Assembly: GCA_937930025.1 (NCBI GenBank)
Contig: CALGJW010000060.1
Span: 1-48,331, forward strand
Origin: an uncultured Saprospiraceae bacterium
GTDB taxonomy: Bacteria; Bacteroidota; Bacteroidia; Chitinophagales; Saprospiraceae
DNA length: 48,331 bases
Direction: 5' to 3'
Below, piece after piece: positions 24,224 through 33,529 of the stretch (positions are counted from its first letter, which is position 1; each line of letters starts with the position of its first letter). Made by a program: the position numbers and the translations under genes. The notes beneath the pieces were generated by a model. It was not told the DNA's origin. It worked only from the letters and a program-made list of their open reading frames with translations, and made no database searches.

Positions 24224-25515
24224 TGGAAATTATTGCATTCATATTATTCCTAAGCATTTTCTTACTGATCCTCTACGGCTTTCCGGTGGCTTTTACCATG
24301 GGTGGAATTTCCATTTTATATGCGATTTGTTTTTTAGAGCCTAGTAGTTTAGCCGCATTACCTTCTCGGTTTATGTGGGTGATGAGTAACAATATTTTGA
24401 TTGCCGTCCCCTTGTTTATTTACATGGGAATAATGCTAGAAAAATCTGGACTGGCCGAAAGCATGTTAGAAAGCATGGCTATGCTCTTCGGTCGAGTTAG
24501 AGGAGGCTTAGCTATATCAGTGGTTGTCGTTGGAGCACTCCTAGCGGCGAGCACAGGGATTGTTGGAGCTACTGTGGTGACCATGGGCTTGATCAGCCTC
24601 CCAGTAATGCTAAAGCGAGGGTATCAAACAGAATTGGCTACAGGGACAATTGCTTCCTCGGGAACCCTTGGACAAATAATTCCACCTTCTATTGTTCTTG
24701 TCTTATTAGGAGATACTTTGCAAATTCCTGTTGGTGATTTATTTCGCGCAGCAATAATTCCTGGTTTGCTGCTAGTAGGTGCTTATATTTTATACATACT
24801 TATAAAGGCTCAGCTTGATCCAACATCTGCTCCTGCAATTCCAAAAGAGGAAATAGATGCATTTCAAAAAGACAATTATTTAGGAAAATTATTCAAAGCT
24901 TTTTTCTTGCCCATGATCTTAATAGTGGCAGTACTAGGTTCTATCTTTTCTGGTTTGGCCTCTGCAACAGAGGCCTCCGCTATAGGAGCTTTAGGAGCAT
25001 GTCTATTGACTGTCGTTCAGAAAAAATTTAGCTGGAAAATTCTCAAAGAAGTAGGAAGCGAAACAACCAAATTAACGTCTATGGTTTTTCTAATACTGCT
25101 GGGAGCCACCACTTTTAGCTTTGTATTTAGATCGCTGGGTGGAGATCGTTACTTGATTGAATTAGTAGAGGCCGCTAACTTCACACCAATGGTGTTTTTG
25201 GTTCTTGTGATGATCGCCGTTTTCATAATGGGATTTTTCATCGACTTTATTGAAATCATTTTCATCTTTGTACCCGTTGTTGCTCCAATTTTAGAGAATT
25301 TTGGAGTGGACTTAGTTTGGGTTGGAATTCTTTTGGCGCTAAATCTTCAGACCTCATTCCTCTCTCCACCTTTTGGGTTTTCCCTTTTTTATCTAAAAGG
25401 AGTCGCTCCACCTGGAGTAACAACCCAGCATTTGTATCGTGGAATTATTCCATTCTTGCTTATCCAGTTGGTGCTATTAGCCCTAGTTTTTATGTTTCCA
25501 ACACTTTTGGGCTGA
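24223..25515 (+). CDS. dctM: TRAP transporter large permease (DctM-type)
   Basis: Product of 430 residues with about 12 membrane helices, in the size range of DctM. Family landmarks are the start FILFLSIFLLILYGFPVAFT, VPLFIYMGIMLEKSGLAESM, GALLAASTGIVGATVVTMG and TGTIASSGTLGQIIPPSIVL (pseudo-repeat hairpins), and NLQTSFLSPPFGFSLFYLKG near the C-terminus. It forms the sodium-coupled translocation channel with DctQ. It needs a periplasmic binding protein (DctP or TAXI type) to deliver substrate; none is encoded in the window. Substrate is unknown. Confidence 0.9.
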   Translation: MEIIAFILFLSIFLLILYGFPVAFTMGGISILYAICFLEPSSLAALPSRFMWVMSNNILIAVPLFIYMGIMLEKSGLAESMLESMAMLFGRVRGGLAISVVVVGALLAASTGIVGATVVTMGLISLPVMLKRGYQTELATGTIASSGTLGQIIPPSIVLVLLGDTLQIPVGDLFRAAIIPGLLLVGAYILYILIKAQLDPTSAPAIPKEEIDAFQKDNYLGKLFKAFFLPMILIVAVLGSIFSGLASATEASAIGALGACLLTVVQKKFSWKILKEVGSETTKLTSMVFLILLGATTFSFVFRSLGGDRYLIELVEAANFTPMVFLVLVMIAVFIMGFFIDFIEIIFIFVPVVAPILENFGVDLVWVGILLALNLQTSFLSPPFGFSLFYLKGVAPPGVTTQHLYRGIIPFLLIQLVLLALVFMFPTLLG

Positions 25516-25520
25516 AGTCT

Positions 25521-25982
25521 TTATTTAGGAAAGCGATTCATTAGTCCTTCTGGTCTATTTGCTCTTTTATACCGATTTAATAATTCTCTTCTAAAGTTTT
25601 TTTCAACAGATGGAATCATCGCTATTTTTCTAGCAGGTAGCTTTCCCTTGAGATCCACAAAAAGTTGCTTCTTAATTTTAATTAATTCCAATTCATGATC
25701 GAAATAATTGTCAATATAGCTTTCCGCTTCTGCATCTGACATCAATTCAAGTCTAGGCTTTTTATTTTTATTTTTAAATGTGCGCAGACTTTCCTCATGC
25801 TTTTCAAAAATAGGCCAAAACACATTTGATTCTGCTTCTGTTAGCTGCAAAGATTGTTCGTAATGTTTTTTTCTTAATTCTTTTCCCTCTTTTCTTTTAT
25901 TTTCAAAGTCTGGCCCTTGGGCTAATAGTGAACCTGTTGAAATAAACAAGAGTGTCCCGATGAGTGCAAATAAATTTTTCAT
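25521..25982 (-). CDS. Small exported Spy/LTXXQ-like protein, third gene of the sigma-factor operon
   Basis: Product of 153 residues with a signal peptide (MKNLFALIGTLLFISTGSLLAQ) and a helical, highly charged mature part (EQSLQLTEAESNVFWPIFEKHEESLRTF), matching the small periplasmic proteins placed after ECF sigma/anti-sigma genes in Bacteroidota and annotated as sensors of ECF sigma factors. These have Spy/CpxP-like helical folds. It begins 2 bases after the anti-sigma gene stop. Role as an envelope-stress sensor or chaperone is inferred from context. Confidence 0.72.
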   Translation of the reverse strand: MKNLFALIGTLLFISTGSLLAQGPDFENKRKEGKELRKKHYEQSLQLTEAESNVFWPIFEKHEESLRTFKNKNKKPRLELMSDAEAESYIDNYFDHELELIKIKKQLFVDLKGKLPARKIAMIPSVEKNFRRELLNRYKRANRPEGLMNRFPK

Positions 25983-25984
25983 AA

Positions 25985-26491
25985 TTAAAATAAGTTTAGA
26001 ATTTCTTCTTCGTCCATATCGTCAATGAATTCTTCGAGGAAATCATTTTCGGAAGTTTGGGCTGAGTTTAAGTTTTCAATATTGATAAATGTTGCTAGAT
26101 CAAATAATTCCTCCGATTCGTAAGATTCAATGTTCATTTCCACCAAAGTTTCAATTGTAGAAATATCCACCGAAGCAAAAATATCTTCTGTTGGGGTAGA
26201 TGAATTATTAGTGAATAAAACTAATCCGGCTACTAGTATTGCGATGGAAGCTAAAGAGACAATTGCCCGAGGGGAGGAAATGGAGTGCCAACCATTTTGA
26301 AGGTTGTCCCAAAAACTCAATTCTTTTTTGACAGTTTGTTTTTCAAGCTTTTGAAAAACGGCTTCCTGCATGCCTTCAAAGTATTTGAACGGTATTTTGT
26401 AGGGAGAATCATTTTTCAATTCTTCCAATTGAGGTGCAATCTTATTGCTTAATTGCCCTAATTCTTTTTGGATCTCATTTCGCTCCTTCAT
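25985..26491 (-). CDS. Probable membrane anti-sigma factor
   Basis: Product of 168 residues: a soluble N-terminal part of about 70 residues (including YKIPFKYFEGMQEAVFQKLE), a single membrane helix around residues 75-93 (IVSLASIAILVAGLVLF) and an acidic C-terminal periplasmic tail (LATFINIENL ... FLEEFIDDMDEEEI). The topology and gene order, second after an ECF sigma factor and overlapping it by 17 bases, are those of anti-sigma factors, though no zinc-binding HxxxCxxC motif is visible. Binding to the sigma factor is inferred from position. Confidence 0.7.
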   Translation of the reverse strand: MKERNEIQKELGQLSNKIAPQLEELKNDSPYKIPFKYFEGMQEAVFQKLEKQTVKKELSFWDNLQNGWHSISSPRAIVSLASIAILVAGLVLFTNNSSTPTEDIFASVDISTIETLVEMNIESYESEELFDLATFINIENLNSAQTSENDFLEEFIDDMDEEEILNLF

Positions 26492-27029
26492 GAATAAATG
26501 ATTCTATTTTTTTAACTGCATGATGATAAGAAGCTTTAAGTGCGCCTACAGAAGTATTTAATATTTCGCTCATGTCCTGATAGCTTAGTTCATCAAAATA
26601 TCTCAAATTAAAAACCGCTTTTTGCTTGTCCGGTAATCTTGCAATTGCCGAGACTAACTTCAATTGAATTTCATTCGGATCAAAATACTCGGCAGCAGTT
26701 TGATGAAATTGATCTTCGGATAATTCTGAAAAACCCAGCTTTTTTTGTTTCTGTAAAAAAGTGAAAGTTTCATTACTGGCTATTCTATATAGCCAAGTGT
26801 ATAATTTCGAATCTTCTTTAAATTTTTGGATGTTCTTAAAAACCTTAATGAATGTATTTTGCAAAACATCATTGGCATCATCATGATTCTCCACCATTCG
26901 ACGAATTAGCCAATACAATCTTTCTTGATATTCCTCCATCAGCAACTCAAAGCCACGATTCATGGTTTCCCGGTTTTTCATGAACCCAAGAATCTGTTCA
27001 TCGATATGTTGAAGCTTTGCTGTTTTCAC
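26475..27029 (-). CDS. ECF-type RNA polymerase sigma factor
   Basis: Product of 184 residues with region 2 (FELLMEEYQERLYWLIRRMV then HDDANDVLQNTFIKVFKNI) and region 4 (RLPDKQKAVFNLRYFDELSY followed by QDMSEILNTSVGALKASYHHAVKK), the RpoE-like layout. The start is a GTG at 27029, in keeping with the upstream residues that continue the family's N-terminal helix (EQILGFMKNRETMNRGFE); an ATG at 26981 is the alternative. It is the first gene of a three-gene minus-strand operon with a membrane anti-sigma factor and a small exported protein. Autoregulation from its own promoter is expected for this group but was not read from the sequence. Confidence 0.9.
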   Translation of the reverse strand: MKTAKLQHIDEQILGFMKNRETMNRGFELLMEEYQERLYWLIRRMVENHDDANDVLQNTFIKVFKNIQKFKEDSKLYTWLYRIASNETFTFLQKQKKLGFSELSEDQFHQTAAEYFDPNEIQLKLVSAIARLPDKQKAVFNLRYFDELSYQDMSEILNTSVGALKASYHHAVKKIESFIHEGAK

Positions 27030-27250
27030 CCTTAATTATACAACTTTGACTGCTATCCTTGACTTAGGTTTAATTCCTAGTCGTAATTATCTAAGTGTAA
27101 TATGTTTTCAATCCGTTAAAATTTTGATATTCTCAGCCGAAACCGGCAATTTTCTGTCATTATTCTACCATTTTGGCTAGCAAAGCCGCTTCAGTTCGTA
27201 CTTTTACTGGTCTAAAGACGTTTGATTTTCATGACAACAGGTTCCCATTT

Positions 27251-29341
27251 ATGCAATTGAAAATTAGCTATACAATTCTATTTTTACTTTTTACGACTTT
27301 GGGCTTTTCTCAAATCGTCAATGATGACTGTATCAGTGCCATAGAATTACCCAGTGTTACTGATTGGTGTTCAAATCCAGGAGAACTAACCACAGTTGGC
27401 TCCACTGCTTCAGGTCTGAATGCCAGTTGCTTTCCAAATGGAGTGGATGTATTCGATGCATGGTTTTCATTTACTGCCATTGCCAATACGATTAATATTA
27501 GCGTGATTGGGAATGTTGATTTAAGTCCAGGAGGAACTTTGGTACAACCGCAATTAGCAGTGTATTCAGGTGATTGTATAAATGGACTAAATGAAGTAGG
27601 CTGTTTTTCAGATGGATTTAATAATGGAATTGCAGAGACATTCATTACTAACCTAACCCCCGGTGTCACCTATTTTATTCAAGTAAGCGCCCGTGGAAGT
27701 TTTGTAGGGACATATCAACTTTGTTTAAACAATTTCAATGCTCCACCTGAACCTGAGGGCGATTGTATTTCGGCAGCAGTTCTTTGTGATAAGAGTTCAT
27801 TCAGTGTTGAGTTCCTTTTGGGTGGTGGTAATGATATTACCGAATTGGCAGATGCGAGCTGTTTGCAAAATTGTGGTGGTACAGACGAGTCTAGTTCTGC
27901 ATGGTATAAGTGGACTTGTGATCAAGCAGGGACCCTGACTTTTACTTTGACACCAAATAGCCCTCAAGATGATTTAGATTTCGTGCTGTATGAACTGCCA
28001 AATGGTATAGATGATTGTAACGGGAAGGAAGAATTGCGCTGTATGGCGTCAGGTGAAAATGTAGGGGAAGCATTGGCAGGTTGGGTCGCTTGTACTGGCT
28101 CAACAGGTATAGGTGTAGGGAATGAAGATACTGGAGAAGGATGTGGCTGTGCCGCAGGAGATAATAACTTCGTTGCTCCGATAAATATGGAAGCCGGAAA
28201 ATCATATGCTTTGATCGTTTCTAACTTTTCAGATAGTGGTTCTGGCTTTTCAATTAACTGGGGCGGAACAGGAACTTTTCTTGGTCCTGATGTTGATTTC
28301 GCTTTGCAGCCAGACACCAATATAGAATGTGATGAGTCGGTGGCAATTGTAGATGCTTCGGCTTTTGGTGCAGGAAGTATCGTGGGCTGGTCCTGGTCTT
28401 TTGGCGCAGGAGCTATTCCTGCTAATGCTTTCACGCCTGGACCACATAATGTAGAATTTGCTTCCTTTGGACCAAAATTAATTACCCTTACAGTGGAATC
28501 AGATGGGGGTTGTTTTGTTACAAAGACAATTCCACTCAACGTGCGAGAATGTTGTATTATTCCAACTGACTTAGAAATACAATTGGTAGAAGCCATTGAT
28601 CCACTTTGCGCCGGGGAAGCATCAGGGATGATTACAGTGGAAGGATTTAATGGAGACCCTGATTACACCTATTCGTTGAATAATGGAACTCCTCGAACAT
28701 TTCCAGTTTGGGGAGGGCTAACTGCGGGAACTTATGAAATTTTGATTCAAGATATTAAAGGTTGTCAATCCACATTAATCGTTACGCTAAATGATCCTCC
28801 AGCTGTTATTGTGGACGCGGGCCCAGACATTACAGTCAATCTTGGAGAAGAAGTCAATCTTACCGCAGTTGCGCAACCGGCAATGGATATCATCAGCCTG
28901 GGATGGAGTGGAGATTCTACTTTGACTTGTTTTGATTGTCCTAATCCAACCGCTACACCTTTTCAGACAACGCAGTATACGGCCACAGCTATAAATGATG
29001 TAGGTTGTGAAGGGTTTGATAATATGATCGTTGAAGTGCGCGATGTGCGACCCATTTATATCCCAAATGTTATTTCTCCAAACAATGATGGAAACAATGA
29101 TTTGTTCCATATTTTTGGAAATGCAGCTGCTGTAGAAATCACAGAAATTCGAATTTTTAATCGATGGGGCGCTGTCATTTATGAAGAGCAAAATTTGCCG
29201 TTAGGTCAAAATTCTCGAGGTTGGGATGGGACCTTCAAAGGGCAGCAATTGACTTCTGATGTTTTTGCATTTTATGCGATAATCCGATTTATCGACGATA
29301 AGGAAATTCTCTACGAAGGGGATATTACCATCATGCGCTAA
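27251..29341 (+). CDS. Large secreted SprB-repeat protein with CHU_C (type B) T9SS C-terminal domain
   Basis: Product of 696 residues from the ATG at 27251, which opens a signal peptide (MQLKISYTILFLLFTTLGFS); the in-frame region upstream of it is not family-like. Two similar Cys-containing beta domains occur near the start (DDCISAIELPSVTDWC and GDCISAAVLCDKSSF). A PKD-like region (ITLTVESDGGCFVTKTI) and an SprB-type repeat (PLCAGEASGMITVEGFNGDP ... GTYEILIQDIKGCQ) follow. The end has the gliding-motility C-terminal CHU_C motif: IPNVISPNNDGNNDLFHIFG ... IRIFNRWGAVIYE ... GWDGTFKGQ. Such proteins are exported by T9SS and often act as adhesins or gliding components; function here is inferred. 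Confidence 0.85.
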   Translation: MQLKISYTILFLLFTTLGFSQIVNDDCISAIELPSVTDWCSNPGELTTVGSTASGLNASCFPNGVDVFDAWFSFTAIANTINISVIGNVDLSPGGTLVQPQLAVYSGDCINGLNEVGCFSDGFNNGIAETFITNLTPGVTYFIQVSARGSFVGTYQLCLNNFNAPPEPEGDCISAAVLCDKSSFSVEFLLGGGNDITELADASCLQNCGGTDESSSAWYKWTCDQAGTLTFTLTPNSPQDDLDFVLYELPNGIDDCNGKEELRCMASGENVGEALAGWVACTGSTGIGVGNEDTGEGCGCAAGDNNFVAPINMEAGKSYALIVSNFSDSGSGFSINWGGTGTFLGPDVDFALQPDTNIECDESVAIVDASAFGAGSIVGWSWSFGAGAIPANAFTPGPHNVEFASFGPKLITLTVESDGGCFVTKTIPLNVRECCIIPTDLEIQLVEAIDPLCAGEASGMITVEGFNGDPDYTYSLNNGTPRTFPVWGGLTAGTYEILIQDIKGCQSTLIVTLNDPPAVIVDAGPDITVNLGEEVNLTAVAQPAMDIISLGWSGDSTLTCFDCPNPTATPFQTTQYTATAINDVGCEGFDNMIVEVRDVRPIYIPNVISPNNDGNNDLFHIFGNAAAVEITEIRIFNRWGAVIYEEQNLPLGQNSRGWDGTFKGQQLTSDVFAFYAIIRFIDDKEILYEGDITIMR

Positions 29342-29356
29342 TCAAGCCACGCTCTA

Positions 29357-29917
29357 ATGAGAACTTTATTTCTTTGCTTTCTATTCTTAGTTGGTTTGCT
29401 TTCCTGCGAAAATGATATTGCTGATGTCAATAGGGTTTTCGCTGACAGACAAACCAATGTTGAGATAGCCAAAGAGATCGAAATGACCTATAGTGATTCT
29501 GCTGTTGTAAGAGTAGTTCTGAAGGCACCCATTTTAGTCAGACATCTGGAGGGCAGCGAGCCGTATCAAGAATATCCCGACGGTCTATTTGTGGAATTTT
29601 ATAATGATTTTGGTCAAAAGCAGGGGCAAGTTAGTTCCAAGTACGGACTGCGTTATGAAAGTAAGAATCAAGTAATTTTACAAGATTCAGTGGTTTGGTT
29701 GAGTATTCGAGATGAAAAATTGGAATCTGATGAGTTAATCTGGGATGACAAGGAACATATAGTTTATTCTGATAAATGGGTCAAAATCACTCAACCAGGT
29801 CAAGAAGTCATATATTCTTACGGTTTTGAGGCTGATGAGGACTTTACGCACTGGAAATTGAAAACTATGGAGGGCAGTTTACCGTATGAAGGGTTCAGGA
29901 AAGAAGAAAATCGCTAA
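29357..29917 (+). CDS. lptC: LptC-like LPS export lipoprotein
   Basis: Product of 186 residues with a lipoprotein signal (MRTLFLCFLFLVGLLSC, lipobox GLLSC) and the beta-jellyroll pattern of LptC in Bacteroidota (EMTYSDSAVVRVVLKAPILV ... YPDGLFVEFYNDFGQKQGQV ... LESDELIWDDKEHIVYSDKW). LptC links the inner-membrane LptBFG exporter to the LptA bridge. The 15-base gap from the CHU_C gene and the following CNNM gene suggest a shared transcript; lptC followed by a CNNM/CorC gene is common in this phylum. Confidence 0.85.
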   Translation: MRTLFLCFLFLVGLLSCENDIADVNRVFADRQTNVEIAKEIEMTYSDSAVVRVVLKAPILVRHLEGSEPYQEYPDGLFVEFYNDFGQKQGQVSSKYGLRYESKNQVILQDSVVWLSIRDEKLESDELIWDDKEHIVYSDKWVKITQPGQEVIYSYGFEADEDFTHWKLKTMEGSLPYEGFRKEENR

Positions 29918-29947
29918 TTTCCCGATATATTACGTGTCCGAATCTCA

Positions 29948-31213
29948 ATGCTGATAATACCAATCATTATTTGTCTTTTGCTAAGTGCCCTATTTTCGGG
30001 TGCTGAAATCGCCTTTATTTCGGCGAGCAAGCTTGAAGTGGAGCTAAAGAAAATGCAAGGATCCCGAAGAGGAGGCATTATGGGAAGGTGGTATGATAAG
30101 CCAGCCCAATTTTTAAGCACTATGCTGGTCGGAAACAATATTGCCCTGGTGCTTTTTACCATTCTTATGGGCAATCTGATGGAGCCTACTTTCACCGCAT
30201 ACTTTGGGATGAATGAAGGTGTTTTTCTTTTGACTAGCACTTTAGTGATAACTATTGTCGTCTTGATCTTTGGAGAATTCTTACCAAAGACTATTTTCCG
30301 ACTATTTTCAAATTCTATTCTTTTCTTCCTAGTTTATCCCTTGCAATTTGTAAGATGGTTACTAGCCTTTCCTGCATGGGTCATGACTCAATTATCTAAA
30401 AGACTTTTGAGGTTAATCTTTAAAACGCCAATAGGGGTAAATGATAATGTAATAACCAGGTTAGACTTAGAGAATTATATCAAAGGCACAAGACTACAAG
30501 ACAGTGATGACGAGATCGATGCGGATCTTTTTGGAAAAGCGCTTCACCTGCGTACAGTAAAGGTAAGAGAATGCATGGTGCCTCGAACTGAAATTGTGGA
30601 TGTGGATGTGAATGATAGCCTCGATCAGCTCAAACAAATCATCACCGAAACAAAACTTTCCAGGGTTATTGTAACAGAAGGGGATGTAGATAACGTCTTG
30701 GGGTATGTTCATCATCAGCAGTTATTTACTAATCCCAGCTCTATAAAAAAGATGATTATTGACATTCCTTTTGTCCCTGAAGCAATGCGGGTACGGGATT
30801 TGATGGATAAGTTGATAAAGGCTCGAATTAATATAGCCTGTGTGGTGGATGAATACGGTGGAATAGCCGGGGTTATTACCCTAGAGGACATATTAGAAGA
30901 GATTTTTGGGGAGATCGAAGATGAACATGATAACGAAGAACATGTGGAAACGCAGATATCGGAAACAGAATTCGTCTTAGCAGGTAGATTAGAAATTGAC
31001 TACCTGAATGAAAAATATGAGGCCTTAGAATTTCCGGATGGAGATTACGCCACCCTATCAGGATATTTAGTGATGACCTCACAGTCAATTCCAGAACAAG
31101 GTGCTACAATAATTTTAGAAGGATATCAATTCAACCTAGAGTTGGTTAGTGAAACAAAAATCGAAACAGTTAGAGTAATAAAGCTCCCAACTACTGATGA
31201 AAAAATGGCTTAA
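29948..31213 (+). CDS. CNNM-CBS-CorC membrane protein (hemolysin C family)
   Basis: Product of 421 residues: an N-terminal DUF21/CNNM membrane domain (helices about 1-20, 50-70, 80-105, 120-145; SALFSGAEIAFISASKLEVE is the family's first-helix motif), a CBS pair (about 195-315, VRECMVPRTEIVDVDVNDS, INIACVVDEYGGIAGVITLE then DILEEIFGEI), and a CorC/HlyC C-terminal domain (residues about 335-415, GRLEIDYLNEKYE). The family is linked to Mg2+/Co2+ efflux, and a related protein (GldE) takes part in gliding. It overlaps the next gene by 17 bases. Confidence 0.9.
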   Translation: MLIIPIIICLLLSALFSGAEIAFISASKLEVELKKMQGSRRGGIMGRWYDKPAQFLSTMLVGNNIALVLFTILMGNLMEPTFTAYFGMNEGVFLLTSTLVITIVVLIFGEFLPKTIFRLFSNSILFFLVYPLQFVRWLLAFPAWVMTQLSKRLLRLIFKTPIGVNDNVITRLDLENYIKGTRLQDSDDEIDADLFGKALHLRTVKVRECMVPRTEIVDVDVNDSLDQLKQIITETKLSRVIVTEGDVDNVLGYVHHQQLFTNPSSIKKMIIDIPFVPEAMRVRDLMDKLIKARINIACVVDEYGGIAGVITLEDILEEIFGEIEDEHDNEEHVETQISETEFVLAGRLEIDYLNEKYEALEFPDGDYATLSGYLVMTSQSIPEQGATIILEGYQFNLELVSETKIETVRVIKLPTTDEKMA

Positions 31214-33437
31214 TGACATAGCTTATTCTTTTCCACTTCAGCTGCTTTTTTTGCATCTGCGTAGCTACCCTCTATTGATCATTTGTTGGATAGTTATTGG
31301 TTTGCTCATGTCGGGCAACTTGGGAAATATTTTTGGAATAAAATATTTGTTTTTAACTCCAGAATATTTCGGAGAAGTCAATAGTCTTTCGTATTACTTT
31401 TTGGGTTTAGGGTTCGGAGCATTTTTAATGACTTGGAATTTGGCAACCTATCTTTTGACAGCTCACCATTTTCCCTTTTTAGCAACCTTGCAAAAACCCT
31501 TTACAAAGTTTAGTATTAATAATTCATTAGTGCCGCTTTTCTTTTTAGTGTATTATTTAATTCACACTATTTACTTCAAGTTGTATTTTGAATTTGACGA
31601 CGCAGGAACCATCGCTCTACATTGCTTTTCTTTTCTGGGAGGAGCCTTAAGTTTCATATTGTTGGCGGCCATCTATTTTTTCTATACCAATAAAGACATA
31701 CTTAGCTTTCTAAAAATACCAAAAGAAGAAGCCGAAAAGTTGCTTGCCCCTTTGACTTCTGGAAGAAAGGCAAAGCAAATGGAAAGTTTAAAAAAAGGAA
31801 AAAATAGATGGCGAGTAGATACCTACTTAAATGAATCCTTATCTCCAAGACTTGTTCGGCCAGTTGGCCATTATGATCCAAAGTTACTCTTAAAGGTCTT
31901 CAAACAAAATCATGTAAACGCTTTGATCGTTCAAATCTTGGGCCTATTGGTGCTTGTCTGCTTAGGTTTTATGATTGACAATCCATATTTCCGAATCCCT
32001 GCTGGAACGAGTATTTTTATTTTGGGAACCATCATTGTGGCGGTTACAGGCGCAACGATTTATTGGTTTGAACAATGGACGCTCACCTTTATGGTCGCAC
32101 TTTTAATGTTGATTAATTATATCAGCTCATTCTCTATGTTCGGGCATCACAATAAAGCTTATGGGTTGGAATACACTAAAGAGAGGCCAACCTATGATTA
32201 TGAAAGCTTAGTAAAGCAAATTCAGCCAGCTCAAATTGCTGCTGATAAAATCACTACGATTGAAAGATTGAATAATTGGCGTGCTCGATTTCCAGCGGAT
32301 AAGCCACCGAAGATGGTTGTTTATTGCGTAAGTGGTGGAGGGACAAAAGCCATGGTTTGGGTAATGAAAGTAATGCAAGAATGTGATGATTTGTTGGAAG
32401 AACCTATTACACCCCGGGCGACGCTTATTACAGGTGCTTCAGGAGGAATGATTGGGGCGAGTTATATGCGAGAATTGTATTTGCAAAAAGAAAATGGCAG
32501 GAGCATCCAACCTATGGATGAAAAATATATTGATCAACTAAGCCAAGATCTACTTAATTCCATGGCGTTTACCATCATTTCAAATGACTTATTTTTACCA
32601 TGGCTTAAGTTCGATTATGAAGGTAAAACTTACCAGAAGGATCGAGGATATATTTTTGAAAAGCAGTTGAACGAAAACACCTTGGGAATTCTTGATAAGC
32701 CGTTAAGCGCATATCTTGAACCTGAGCAAGCAGGGATTACCCCCGCGATAATTCTTACCCCATACATCGTTAACGATGGACGTCAATTAATGATCTCTCC
32801 AACAGGAGTGTCTTATATGTGTACTGCACCCATCGCTCAAACATTGCCGGGGGCAGTAGAAATGGATGCAATTGATTTTGGGAAATTTTTTGAAAAGCAA
32901 GGATCAGATCGACTAAGGTTTACCTCTGCGCTGCGAATGAGCGCAACTTACCCCTACATTTTACCAAATGTTCATATGCCTTCTACGCCTAGTATTGAAA
33001 TAATGGACGCAGGGCTAAGAGATAATTATGGTATTGGTTCGGCTACAAGATTTATTCAAGTGTTTCAAGATTGGATAAAAGAAAATACTTCTGGTGTGGT
33101 GATGATTCAAATTACTGCTTTGAACAAGCTAGAAGAAATTGACCAGAATGATGATAAAAGTTTATTCTCTTCTTTGGTGAACCCACTTGGTGTGGCGGGC
33201 CAAATTTTAAGTTTGCAGGATTATGAATTGGATAAAAGTATAGGTTTTGTTTATGATATTCTTGGACCAGAATATTTTGATGTCGTTAGATTCGTATATA
33301 AGCCAAGCAAGAAAAACCCTAGAGCTTCTGTGACCTTTCATTTAACCAAACGAGAAAAGAAAGATATTCTCGAAGCCATTAACAATGACCAAAATCAAGC
33401 AGCGATGGTGCGGCTTAAGACAGTCTTATCAGAATAG
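31197..33437 (+). CDS. Membrane-anchored patatin-like phospholipase
   Basis: Product of 746 residues in two parts. The first 320 residues hold about seven membrane helices (near 23-45, 64-90, 109-130, 140-165, 240-260, 268-290 and 295-315). The second part is a patatin-like hydrolase: oxyanion-hole motif CVSGGGTKAM (about 376-385), nucleophile motif TGASGGMIGA (GxSxG, Ser415), and the catalytic aspartate in IMDAGLRDNYG (Asp604), completing the Ser-Asp dyad. It begins inside the CNNM gene (17-base overlap), so it is co-transcribed with lptC and that gene, suggesting a role in envelope lipid homeostasis. Substrate is not known. Patatins with a large polytopic N-terminus are less usual than soluble or barrel-fused ones. 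Confidence 0.85.
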   Translation: MKKWLNDIAYSFPLQLLFLHLRSYPLLIICWIVIGLLMSGNLGNIFGIKYLFLTPEYFGEVNSLSYYFLGLGFGAFLMTWNLATYLLTAHHFPFLATLQKPFTKFSINNSLVPLFFLVYYLIHTIYFKLYFEFDDAGTIALHCFSFLGGALSFILLAAIYFFYTNKDILSFLKIPKEEAEKLLAPLTSGRKAKQMESLKKGKNRWRVDTYLNESLSPRLVRPVGHYDPKLLLKVFKQNHVNALIVQILGLLVLVCLGFMIDNPYFRIPAGTSIFILGTIIVAVTGATIYWFEQWTLTFMVALLMLINYISSFSMFGHHNKAYGLEYTKERPTYDYESLVKQIQPAQIAADKITTIERLNNWRARFPADKPPKMVVYCVSGGGTKAMVWVMKVMQECDDLLEEPITPRATLITGASGGMIGASYMRELYLQKENGRSIQPMDEKYIDQLSQDLLNSMAFTIISNDLFLPWLKFDYEGKTYQKDRGYIFEKQLNENTLGILDKPLSAYLEPEQAGITPAIILTPYIVNDGRQLMISPTGVSYMCTAPIAQTLPGAVEMDAIDFGKFFEKQGSDRLRFTSALRMSATYPYILPNVHMPSTPSIEIMDAGLRDNYGIGSATRFIQVFQDWIKENTSGVVMIQITALNKLEEIDQNDDKSLFSSLVNPLGVAGQILSLQDYELDKSIGFVYDILGPEYFDVVRFVYKPSKKNPRASVTFHLTKREKKDILEAINNDQNQAAMVRLKTVLSE

Positions 33438-33463
33438 TTGTCAGCCTGACAATTATCCTAATT

Positions 33464-33490
33464 AGAAGACTCGAGCCTTCTTTTATTTTT
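33464..33490 (+). terminator. Probable intrinsic terminator after the patatin gene
   Basis: AGAAG (33464-33468) and CTTCT (33477-33481) flank an 8-base loop and run into TTTTATTTTT ending at 33490. A second short hairpin, TTGTCA-GCC-TGACAA (33438-33452), follows the stop codon directly. The stems are short, so confidence is moderate. Confidence 0.5.
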
Positions 33491-33529
33491 CTCTATCATT
33501 GTGGCTGTAAGTTCATCTAAATAATTATC

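Noticed and set aside
27964-28596. Long minus-strand frame opposite the CHU_C gene (also 28787-29191)
   Set aside because: No recognisable domain, and antisense to a well-supported secreted protein; composition explains the open frame.
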